From Candidatus Tidjanibacter faecipullorum (GTDB lineage: Bacteria > Bacteroidota > Bacteroidia > Bacteroidales > Rikenellaceae): DNA of 64,000 bases. The notes under the pieces are model-generated. The model saw only the letters and a list, made by a program, of their open reading frames with translations, had not been told where the DNA came from and did no database searches. Both the position numbers and the translations under genes were made by a program. The DNA lies in assembly GCA_019116245.1 (NCBI GenBank), contig DXCC01000020.1:1-64000 (forward strand), read 5' to 3'. Shown here piece by piece: positions 40,852 through 48,493 of the stretch. Numbering within the stretch: position 1 is the stretch's first letter; every line of letters begins with the position of its first letter.

Positions 40852-42249
40852 TCAATCCGCCGCATCCGCCGCGGGCGAATCATCCGGTCCGGAGGGCGGC
40901 ACATCCGGGGCCGGAGCCACATTGCTGCAATAGATCGCATAGCGCTCCGCGACATCCTCCACGAAAGCGAGCGTCTCGCTGCTGCCCCGGAAACGGCGGT
41001 ACGGAATCGAATCGTTGCGATAGGTGCGGTCCCCCATCAGGGCCAGGTAATCGGCCACCGTCTCCCACAGATCGGCATCACTGCCTTCCGCTTCGGCCAG
41101 CCGGCGGGCATTGCGCACTGTTCCCACCCCAGAATTATAGGCGGCCAGCACAATCCGGAGCTTCTCCTCCGCATCCATGCTGTCCGCGAGCGCCAGCTGC
41201 GCCTCGATCTCCTCGAGCAGCCGGGCCGCCGCCGTCACATTGGTCTCCGGGTCGAACAGCTGCGAGGCTCCGATCCCCAGGTGACGCGCCGTGACCGGCA
41301 TGATCTGCATCATGCCCACCGCCCCCGCACCGGAACGCACACCGGCCCGGAAATGCGATTCGTGATAGGCGATGGCCGCAAGCAGCCGCCAGTCCATCGC
41401 TTCACGCGCCCCGACCCGCCGGAACAACTCATCCCAGACGGAGATGCCGCCGACCACCCGGCAGGGCGGCACGATGTCGGCCACACAGGCCGCAAATCCG
41501 TCACCCGCATAGCGGGCCCGCAGGCGTCGGGCATCATCGGTTTTGCGCCACTCCGCCAGCCAGGCATGTAGATCGGACGCCCAGGCCGGACGCCCCTCGG
41601 GGCCATACCCCAGGCCGATGCGCACCTCCTCGGGAAAGGCATGGATCGTTACCATGCCGCCGAGCAGCGCATCCGCCATGGCCGCCTCTCCCTGTTCGCA
41701 GATCAGGTAATCCACCGCACCGGTCAGCAGGTCGCCGAACGGTTCGGCTCCGTCGGCCGCCACGCACAGCTCGGTGGCCGGCAGCAGATCGCGCAGCTGG
41801 TCGTAACTCCGCGTATGCTGAAACCCCGCCGCCAGCCATACCCGCCCGTCGCCGATGCGCTGGGCCAGATCGTGCATCGACGTCACGGGCTGCTCACCCG
41901 CCGCGGCCAGCACCACGTAATGGGTCGCACCGAGGGTCATGTATTTCCGCCGGCGACGGACGGAGGGCACCGTCCGCAGGGAAGCCTCCGCTCCGCTGCC
42001 CCCCGCGTCCCGCACGAGCGACAGCACGACGCCCGTCGAGTCACAATAGGCACGCAGCAGATCGCAATAGTAGCCGTACCGTTCCCCGCCGATCACCAGA
42101 TCGGCCGGCGCATCGGCCGCCACGACCACCCGCAGCGAATCGCCCGCCGAAACGGCATGCGCACGGGAGGCGCCGCGATCCGTCTCGCAGCTCCAGCCGC
42201 ACAGGAGCACCAACAGCGCTCCCCACCACCAATTTCGTTTTCGGTTCAT
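40852..42249 (-). CDS. MltF-like membrane-bound lytic transglycosylase
   Basis: A 465-residue lipoprotein (Cys21 after LLCGWS). Like MltF it joins a solute-binding-protein-like domain (about 35-260, with LRVVVAADAPADL and GYYCDLLRAYCDSTG) to an SLT lysozyme-like domain holding the catalytic Glu in AIAYHESHFRAG at about 298 and GAVGMMQIMPVTARHLGI. It cleaves peptidoglycan glycan strands. I start at 42249 (MNRKRNWWWG); the frame upstream is arginine/proline-rich. The C-terminus is proline- and aspartate-rich. It follows the Porin_10 gene by 79 bases. Confidence 0.88.
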   Translation of the reverse strand: MNRKRNWWWGALLVLLCGWSCETDRGASRAHAVSAGDSLRVVVAADAPADLVIGGERYGYYCDLLRAYCDSTGVVLSLVRDAGGSGAEASLRTVPSVRRRRKYMTLGATHYVVLAAAGEQPVTSMHDLAQRIGDGRVWLAAGFQHTRSYDQLRDLLPATELCVAADGAEPFGDLLTGAVDYLICEQGEAAMADALLGGMVTIHAFPEEVRIGLGYGPEGRPAWASDLHAWLAEWRKTDDARRLRARYAGDGFAACVADIVPPCRVVGGISVWDELFRRVGAREAMDWRLLAAIAYHESHFRAGVRSGAGAVGMMQIMPVTARHLGIGASQLFDPETNVTAAARLLEEIEAQLALADSMDAEEKLRIVLAAYNSGVGTVRNARRLAEAEGSDADLWETVADYLALMGDRTYRNDSIPYRRFRGSSETLAFVEDVAERYAIYCSNVAPAPDVPPSGPDDSPAADAAD

Positions 42250-42328
42250 ACCTCTGTTCGGGTTGTCGGGGTTGACGGGAGGGGCCGGCCGTGCGGCCCC
42301 GTTCGGAGACGGCACCGGTCGATGCCGC

Positions 42329-44467
42329 CTAATCGTAGAAGCTCCACGAGAGACCCATCTTGAACACACGGCGGTTCAACGGATAGTGGAGCACCTGGAA
42401 ATATTCGCGCGTATTGAAGAAATCCTGGCTCAGGTGAGCGACCTTCAGGAAGATACGCATGCGTTTCCACTTGGCCGTCACGTAGAAGTCCAGCATCGGA
42501 TAGCCGCCGATCATCGTCTCGCGCTGGTTGTAGAACTGACCGGTGGCCGGATTGTATCCGAAGGCATAGTATTTCGTATTGTAGCGCCCGTCCACGCCGA
42601 TCTTCAGCCGCAGCACGTCGCGCACGGCATCGAATTCGACAAAATAGGAGAGGTAGGCGCTCACCAGCGGCACCGGCACGACCTCCTGGTTGGTGCTCCA
42701 CTGCATCAGCACGCGGTGGTTGAGATGCAGGATGCCGATCCGGAAATCCTTGCGCAGGTAGATGCCCGTCACGCTGACGGGGGCCGAAGCCTGCCGCGGC
42801 GCTCCGTTCGGGCCGTAATAGATCTTGTTGCCCGCGACGCTCTGATAGAACCCCGCCTCGGCATTGACGGTGGGCGCCGTCAGATGGACATCCAACACGG
42901 TCTCGTTCTCCTTCTGGAAGGCGTTGTGCCAGATGAAATGGTTGGAGTAGTAGTTCTCGCTCCAGTAGGAGGGGTCGCGCAGCGAATAGCCGAAATGGCC
43001 CGACAGCGACACGGGATGTTCGCCGAAATAGATGCTCAGCTTGGCCGACGCATTGGCCTCCAGGTCGTTCTGCCGGTAGCCGAACGGCACGTAGCGCAGA
43101 TCGCCGTTCCAGTCGAAATACTTGCGGAACTTACCCTCCACGGCACCGTAGACGTAGAAGCTGTTGCGGTTTACGCCGCGCGTGTTGCCCGACAGGAAAT
43201 CCTCCGGCTGGAACTGGAAGTAGTGATGGGTATCGACCCCGACTCCGGCATCCACCGTACCCACGATACCGTTGCGGTCCCAGGGCTGGAGCTGCACGAA
43301 GAGCCGGTTGGAGAATTTCGACTCGAAGGTGGAGTCCCGCGAGGCGGTCGCATTGAAATACCAGTTGTCGTAGAAGGGCGAGGTGGGCAGCGGATTGCTC
43401 GCCGTACCGCCGTCGGGATCGGGCGCCTGCATGCCGGCATAGGTGTCGGTATAGAGACGGTGCCAGCGGTCGTACTGCAGCGAATAGCCCACATAGATGG
43501 CCGGCACGCCCGCCATCGAGAAGTCGTCGTCGGTCAGCCTCCGCAGCGGAATGCCGTAGCTGTGGAACGTGTAGAAGGTGTGGTTCTGCATCAGGTTCTG
43601 CGCATCGGAGAGCATGAAGGGCACCTCGAAAGCCTCGTCCAGTTTGGTTCCGGTGATGTACCAGTCGTCCGTCACGCCGCCGTTCTCCTTCATGCGAATG
43701 GTGTTGAAGATGTAGCCGACGTAGCCCGTATAGCGTTTGCCGTTGTGGGAGATGCCCAGCGAGAAATCCGTGTCACGCGTGGCCTGGTTGGTGTAGATAC
43801 CCTTGGTGCCCATCGTGTGGAACGTGATGTTGAATCCCGTGGAGGGGGTGATGTTCTGGGCGTGGAGCACGGTGATGTTCTCCTCGGCATAGAGCCGCTG
43901 CCCCGCCGTCAGGTAGCCCACCTGCGTGAGCGGCTTCTTCACGTTGTAGTACGGCGCATTCTCCGGCGTATATAAATAGGAGTAGAGGGGCTGTGCCATC
44001 TGGAAGTCGCGAAACACGGGCCGGTCGTAGTAGGCCAGCGGCACGGAGGGAGCACCCAGGTTGCCGAGGTAGGCATCACCCACCCCTTTCTTCAGGAAGG
44101 GGTAATCGACCTGAAAGTCCGTGAGCAGCGTGTCGATGGTGGTCATCCGGATCCGGTTCTTCGACATGTCGATGTTCCAGGCAAAATTCTTTTGTGCCCG
44201 GGTTTCGTTATCGAAGAAATAGGATTCGAGCGGTTTGCGCTCCTTCTTGGTCGTGTCGCGCGCGGTGGTATCCTGCTGCGCGTTGTCGGTCATGAAGGGA
44301 TTGGCGCTGAGGTTGCCGGAGATGTTGTTCCCGAAGGGATCCTGCTGCTGGAAGGGATCGTTGCCATAGGGCGACTGGGCGAAACTCTCCGTCCGGTCGA
44401 GCACCGCACAGAACGGCGCAACGAAGAGGAAGAGCGCGGCAAGCCATTTATATTTCAGACGGGACAT
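42329..44467 (-). CDS. Putative porin (Porin_10 family)
   Basis: A 712-residue outer-membrane barrel with a signal peptide (about 1-30, ending SFAQS), a disordered asparagine/glutamine-rich linker (NDPFQQQDPFGNN) and a long beta-strand-rich body of the Bacteroidota Putative_porin family. It ends in the aromatic strand RVFKMGLSWSFYD, as needed for barrel insertion. The substrate is unknown. It follows pssA and precedes the transglycosylase, making an envelope cluster. Confidence 0.8.
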   Translation of the reverse strand: MSRLKYKWLAALFLFVAPFCAVLDRTESFAQSPYGNDPFQQQDPFGNNISGNLSANPFMTDNAQQDTTARDTTKKERKPLESYFFDNETRAQKNFAWNIDMSKNRIRMTTIDTLLTDFQVDYPFLKKGVGDAYLGNLGAPSVPLAYYDRPVFRDFQMAQPLYSYLYTPENAPYYNVKKPLTQVGYLTAGQRLYAEENITVLHAQNITPSTGFNITFHTMGTKGIYTNQATRDTDFSLGISHNGKRYTGYVGYIFNTIRMKENGGVTDDWYITGTKLDEAFEVPFMLSDAQNLMQNHTFYTFHSYGIPLRRLTDDDFSMAGVPAIYVGYSLQYDRWHRLYTDTYAGMQAPDPDGGTASNPLPTSPFYDNWYFNATASRDSTFESKFSNRLFVQLQPWDRNGIVGTVDAGVGVDTHHYFQFQPEDFLSGNTRGVNRNSFYVYGAVEGKFRKYFDWNGDLRYVPFGYRQNDLEANASAKLSIYFGEHPVSLSGHFGYSLRDPSYWSENYYSNHFIWHNAFQKENETVLDVHLTAPTVNAEAGFYQSVAGNKIYYGPNGAPRQASAPVSVTGIYLRKDFRIGILHLNHRVLMQWSTNQEVVPVPLVSAYLSYFVEFDAVRDVLRLKIGVDGRYNTKYYAFGYNPATGQFYNQRETMIGGYPMLDFYVTAKWKRMRIFLKVAHLSQDFFNTREYFQVLHYPLNRRVFKMGLSWSFYD

Positions 44468-44518
44468 CCGGAATCGACAACGTGTTTAGGGCGTAAAGAT
44501 AATATTTTTTCGCCACAC

Positions 44519-45235
44519 TCACCTGTTCCTGCGGCCGCGAACGAGCCCCAGCCCCAGCGACACGAGGATGTAGAGGACCACGGCCAATCCGATGCCCGCC
44601 ATGTCGAACAGCAGGATCAGCACCAAGGCCATGAGCAGGAATGTGTAGCGCACCGCATTGGCCGCAAAGCCGAACCCCTCGAACTTGAGGGCGAACATCC
44701 ACAGCGGCGAGACCATCAGTCCGGCCAGCACGACGCCTCCGGCCAGCACCACCCACGGCAGGTAGTCGGGCCAGGCGGCTCCGGCCTCTCCGGCGAAATA
44801 CCATCCCACCGAGCCGATCAGCAGGGCACAGGCCGGTACGGGCAGGCCGACGAACTCACTCTTCTGGTCATCCGAGACATTGAACCGGGCCAACCGCAAC
44901 GCCGCGCACACCACGATCAGCAGCATCACGGCACTCCAGGCCCCCGTTCCGCCGGCCAAATAGAAGACCTTCATGGCGATCAGCGTGGGCAGCACGCCGA
45001 AACTGACCAGATCGGCCAGCGAATCGAGCTGCGCCCCGATCGACGAATACAGGCCGGTGATCCGCGCCACGAAGCCGTCCCAGAAGTCACACAGGGCGGC
45101 CGCCAGCATGAACACGAAGGCCGTATGCAGTGCCTGCGCCGACTGCAGCGACACCATGGAAACGATGCCGAGCGTACCGCACAGCAGGTTGCCCAGGGTA
45201 ATGATGTTGGGCAGGGTAATCAATTTCATTTTCAT
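44519..45235 (-). CDS. pssA: CDP-diacylglycerol-serine O-phosphatidyltransferase
   Basis: A 238-residue integral membrane enzyme making phosphatidylserine from CDP-diacylglycerol and serine. The CDP-alcohol phosphotransferase motif is complete: DFWDGFVARITGLYSSIGAQ followed by LDSLAD. About six to seven hydrophobic segments follow. It starts at 45235 (MKMKLITLPN) or 45229. No psd gene is adjacent. A TACCTTTG box lies upstream. Confidence 0.92.
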   Translation of the reverse strand: MKMKLITLPNIITLGNLLCGTLGIVSMVSLQSAQALHTAFVFMLAAALCDFWDGFVARITGLYSSIGAQLDSLADLVSFGVLPTLIAMKVFYLAGGTGAWSAVMLLIVVCAALRLARFNVSDDQKSEFVGLPVPACALLIGSVGWYFAGEAGAAWPDYLPWVVLAGGVVLAGLMVSPLWMFALKFEGFGFAANAVRYTFLLMALVLILLFDMAGIGLAVVLYILVSLGLGLVRGRRNR

Positions 45236-45309
45236 AGTTCCGATCGTTTTGAACACCGGTCCGCAGCCGGAGTGCAGCCTCCGCCCCGCCGCCGTTCTTC
45301 CTTATTTTG

Positions 45310-45317
45310 CAAAGGTA
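45310..45317 (-). promoter_or_regulatory. Candidate -7 box for pssA
   Basis: The minus strand reads TACCTTTG, matching TAnnTTTG, about 75 bases before the start. Confidence 0.45.
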
Positions 45318-45423
45318 ACAAAAAGCCGCCGGTTCCGCACGGTTCCGGCCGCGAATCCGCGCCCTGCGGCGGCGCATCCTCCGACCCGCGCCCGCCGCAA
45401 CGGACGATTTCCCGCCACGCCGT

Positions 45424-45454
45424 TTTGCCCGGCCGATATTTATGCCTAACTTTG
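45424..45454 (+). promoter_or_regulatory. manC promoter
   Basis: TTTG at 45424-45427, a 19-base spacer and TAACTTTG at 45447-45454, a full match to the Bacteroidota primary promoter. The manC start lies 41 bases on. Confidence 0.75.
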
Positions 45455-45495
45455 TTTAATGTACACCGCGCGGCACCGGCCGCGCACAGACCGAT

Positions 45496-46578
45496 ATGAT
45501 GAAGAATCAGACCTACTGCGTCATCATGGCCGGCGGAGGCGGCATCCGCTTCTGGCCGGTGAGCCGGACCGCCCGGCCCAAACAGTTCCTCGACATGCTC
45601 GGCACGGGCAAAACCTTCCTGCGCAGCACCTTCGAGCGCTTCGCATCGTTCATCCCCGCCGAGAACTTTCTCGTCGTCACCAACGCCGCCCACAAGGAGC
45701 TGGCCCTGGAACAGCTGCCCGAACTGACCGAGCGGCAGATCCTGACCGAACCGCTGGGACGAAACACCGCCACCTGCATCGCCTACGCCGCCTTCCGGCT
45801 GCAGGCCACCGCACCCGGCGCCATCATGATCGTCACCCCCTCCGACCACCTCATTCTGAACGAGGCCGCCTTCCGCGACGTCGTCGAGGAGGGCGTCGAC
45901 TTTGCCTCCACCCACGACGCGCTGGTCACGATCGGCGTGCGTCCGACCCGTCCCGCCACCGGATACGGCTACATCCAGACAGGCAAAAGCGTCGGCGACA
46001 GCCACCTCCACCAGGTGCGCATCTTCACCGAAAAGCCCAGCGCCGAACTGGCCCAGGCCTTTCTCCAGTCGGGCGACTTCGTCTGGAACTCCGGCATCTT
46101 CATCTGGCAGACGGAAGCGATTCTCCGCCAGTTGGAAAAGCTGATGCCCGACACCTACTACCTGTTCCGCTCGGCCGGCGCCGTCTTCGGCACCCCGCAG
46201 GAGAACGACAGCATCGCCCGCATCTACCCCGAATGCCGGAACATCTCGATCGACTATGCCGTCATGGAGCAGGCCGACAACGTCTATGTCCGCTGCGGCG
46301 ACTTCGGCTGGAGCGACCTCGGCACCTGGGGCTCCCTGTACGACTACCTGCCCAAGGACGAAAACGGCAACACGACCGGCTGCGAGGCAGTCACCTTCGA
46401 CACCACCGACTGTCTGGTCCGGCTGCCCGAAGGGAAACTGGCCGTCATCGACGGGCTCTCGGACTACATCGTCGTCGACACCGCCGACGCCCTGCTGATC
46501 TGCCCGAAGGGCACCGAACAGAACATCAAGCGCTACATCGACGCCATCAAGTTCCACAAGGGCGAACGCCACATCTGA
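45496..46578 (+). CDS. manC: Mannose-1-phosphate guanylyltransferase
   Basis: A 360-residue nucleotidyltransferase making GDP-mannose for surface polysaccharides and glycoproteins. The nucleotide-binding motif reads AGGGGIRFWPVSRTARPKQF; an Ile sits where Thr or Ser is more usual. LGRNTATCIAYAA, VTPSDHLI, the FTEKP loop and FVWNSGIFIW all fit the ManC family. It is a single-domain enzyme without the isomerase half of some homologues. murF follows after 21 bases on the same strand. No other GDP-mannose gene is close. Confidence 0.9.
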   Translation: MMKNQTYCVIMAGGGGIRFWPVSRTARPKQFLDMLGTGKTFLRSTFERFASFIPAENFLVVTNAAHKELALEQLPELTERQILTEPLGRNTATCIAYAAFRLQATAPGAIMIVTPSDHLILNEAAFRDVVEEGVDFASTHDALVTIGVRPTRPATGYGYIQTGKSVGDSHLHQVRIFTEKPSAELAQAFLQSGDFVWNSGIFIWQTEAILRQLEKLMPDTYYLFRSAGAVFGTPQENDSIARIYPECRNISIDYAVMEQADNVYVRCGDFGWSDLGTWGSLYDYLPKDENGNTTGCEAVTFDTTDCLVRLPEGKLAVIDGLSDYIVVDTADALLICPKGTEQNIKRYIDAIKFHKGERHI

Positions 46579-46599
46579 CCCGCACAAACTTCCTCCGCC

Positions 46600-47904
46600 A
46601 TGTCTTCCACGGAACGCATCGAACGCCTCTACACCTGCTATACGGCCCATCCGACCGTCTGCACCGACAGCCGCCGCATCACCCCCGGCTGCCTCTTCTT
46701 CGCCCTGCGGGGCGCCAACTTCGACGGCAACCGCTTTGCGGCCGCCGCCCTGGCCCAGGGGGCCGCACTCGCCGTAACGGACAACCCCGCCGTGCTGCCC
46801 GTCGGCACCACCGACCCGGAGGCCCTGCTGGCAGCCGGCTACTTCCCGGTCGAGAATACGCTTGAAGCCCTGCAGCAGCTGGCCTCCCTCCACCGCCGGC
46901 GGCTGGGCATCCCGATCCTCGCCATTACGGGCACGAACGGCAAGACAACCACCAAAGAGCTCACCACGGCCGTCATGTCCACCCGGTTTACAGTCCATGC
47001 AACGGTCGGCAACCTGAACAACCATATCGGCGTTCCCCTCACGCTGCTCGCCATGACGCCGGAGACCACCTTCGGCATCGTCGAGATGGGAGCCAGCGCG
47101 CCGGGCGAAATTGCCGCCCTGTGCCGCATCGCCCGCCCCAACTACGGCCTCATCACTAACGTCGGCCGCGCTCATCTGGCCGGATTCGGCGGCGAAGCCG
47201 GGGTTCGGGCCACCAAGGGCGAACTGTACGACTGGCTCGCCGCCACGGGCGGCCGTGCCTTTGTCCGCACGGACGACCCCGTACTGGCCTCCATGGCCGC
47301 CGAACGCCCCGCCCTGCAGACCCTGCCCTACGACAGTTCCGCCGCCGACGGCCTCGAAAGCCGGCTGGCCGGCGATTACAACCGGTTCAACATCGCAGCT
47401 GCTGCCGCCGTAGGACGCCACTTCGGCATCCCCGAGGAGACGCTCCGGCAGGCCATCCGCGACTACGTTCCCTCGCTGAACCGTTCGCAGGTCATCGCAC
47501 GTCCCGACCGGACCCTGATCGTGGATTGCTACAACGCCAACCCCTCGAGCATGCAGGCCGCCCTGGAATGGTTCGCCCGGGAAGCGGGCAATGCCGCCGA
47601 CAAGGCGGTCATACTGGGCGACATGCTCGAACTCGGCGCCTGGAGCGAAGCCGAACACCGCAACGTGCTCGACCGCGTGATGGCTCTCCGCCCCGGCACC
47701 GCCCTGCTGATCGGCCCCGAGTTCGGCCGGCTGGCTGCCGAAGCACTGTCCCGTTGTCCCGCTTCGACCCGGCTCCGCTTCTTCCCCGACACCGACGCCG
47801 CCGCCCGGGCCATTGCCGACGAGCATCTGCTGGAGCATGCCCGCACCATCTTCCTGAAGGGCTCGCGCGGCATGGCGCTGGAGAAACTGCTGCCGCTGCT
47901 GTAG
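46600..47904 (+). CDS. murF: UDP-N-acetylmuramoyl-tripeptide--D-alanyl-D-alanine ligase
   Basis: A 434-residue Mur ligase adding D-Ala-D-Ala to the peptidoglycan precursor. It has the N-terminal MurF domain (CTDSRRITPGCLFFALRG), the ATP-binding TGTNGKTTTKEL at about 110-118, VEMGASAPGEI, the Mur ligase NRF motif in GDYNRFNIAAA, and VDCYNANPSSMQAAL. It lies outside the main mur cluster, behind manC, and is followed by a terminator. Confidence 0.95.
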   Translation: MSSTERIERLYTCYTAHPTVCTDSRRITPGCLFFALRGANFDGNRFAAAALAQGAALAVTDNPAVLPVGTTDPEALLAAGYFPVENTLEALQQLASLHRRRLGIPILAITGTNGKTTTKELTTAVMSTRFTVHATVGNLNNHIGVPLTLLAMTPETTFGIVEMGASAPGEIAALCRIARPNYGLITNVGRAHLAGFGGEAGVRATKGELYDWLAATGGRAFVRTDDPVLASMAAERPALQTLPYDSSAADGLESRLAGDYNRFNIAAAAAVGRHFGIPEETLRQAIRDYVPSLNRSQVIARPDRTLIVDCYNANPSSMQAALEWFAREAGNAADKAVILGDMLELGAWSEAEHRNVLDRVMALRPGTALLIGPEFGRLAAEALSRCPASTRLRFFPDTDAAARAIADEHLLEHARTIFLKGSRGMALEKLLPLL

Positions 47905-47924
47905 GCCGTCCGCCCCACTCCTTC

Positions 47925-47957
47925 ACCTCCGCAGTTTCATGCTGCGGAGGTTTTCAT
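47925..47957 (+). terminator. murF terminator
   Basis: Ten-base stem (47925-47934 with 47942-47951) with a seven-base loop, followed by TTTCAT. Confidence 0.8.
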
Positions 47958-48172
47958 ATATAAAGGGGCCCCGTCCTTCTCCGCTCCGTTCCGAACCGCG
48001 GACGCCGCAGACCTGCGTCCCGAATTATCTGCCGCATACCATTTTTCATATATATCCAGCAACTACCGAATTCCGCCGGCATATTTTCATTATACATGCA
48101 GAATCATCCGCTCATTTCGCCCGCCTCTGCATGAAAAATGCATACACAAACTGCGAAACAGACTGCCTTTTT

Positions 48173-48203
48173 TTTGCGCTTTTACAAAATATTCGTATCT
48201 TCG
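48173..48203 (+). promoter_or_regulatory. SusCD operon promoter
   Basis: TTTG at 48173-48176, a 19-base spacer and TATCTTCG at 48196-48203 (one mismatch from TAnnTTTG). It implies a start near 48210 and a leader of about 280 bases. Confidence 0.65.
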
Positions 48204-48209
48204 TCGCGA

Positions 48210-48493
48210 TAGTATGTGCATAGGGGAACATGCCTCGACGAGCGAAAGCCGTCCCCCGGATTTTCCCCGTGCCGCCGCAACAGATCTGCACCTGCGCAGA
48301 TCAATGGATGATTCTGCCCCGGAGTCATCCCTGTTCGGTTAGATACGATACGAACACAAAACACAAGACAGCAATACCTTAAGTAAAACAAAAAACTCCC
48401 GAGAGCAGACAGACACGACAAGAGAGAAAAAACACCTTAAATCGACAAGCAAAAATTATTACAGTTCAACAACACAAACTAAATTCAATTCGT
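48210..48493 (+). promoter_or_regulatory. Structured 5' leader of the SusCD operon
   Basis: At least three hairpins are visible: GGGGAA/TTCCCC closing a domain (48223-48228 with 48263-48268), GATCTGC/GCAGATC (48283-48289 with 48296-48302) and GGATGA/TCATCC (48306-48311 with 48325-48330). The last 150 bases are A-rich and unstructured, as is usual before Bacteroidota start codons. It matches no riboswitch consensus I know, and holds no convincing reading frame. Confidence 0.5.

Noticed and set aside
45232..47838. A minus-strand open frame of 868 codons opposite manC and murF
   Set aside because: Glycine- and valine-rich translation without motifs; both plus-strand genes are certain.
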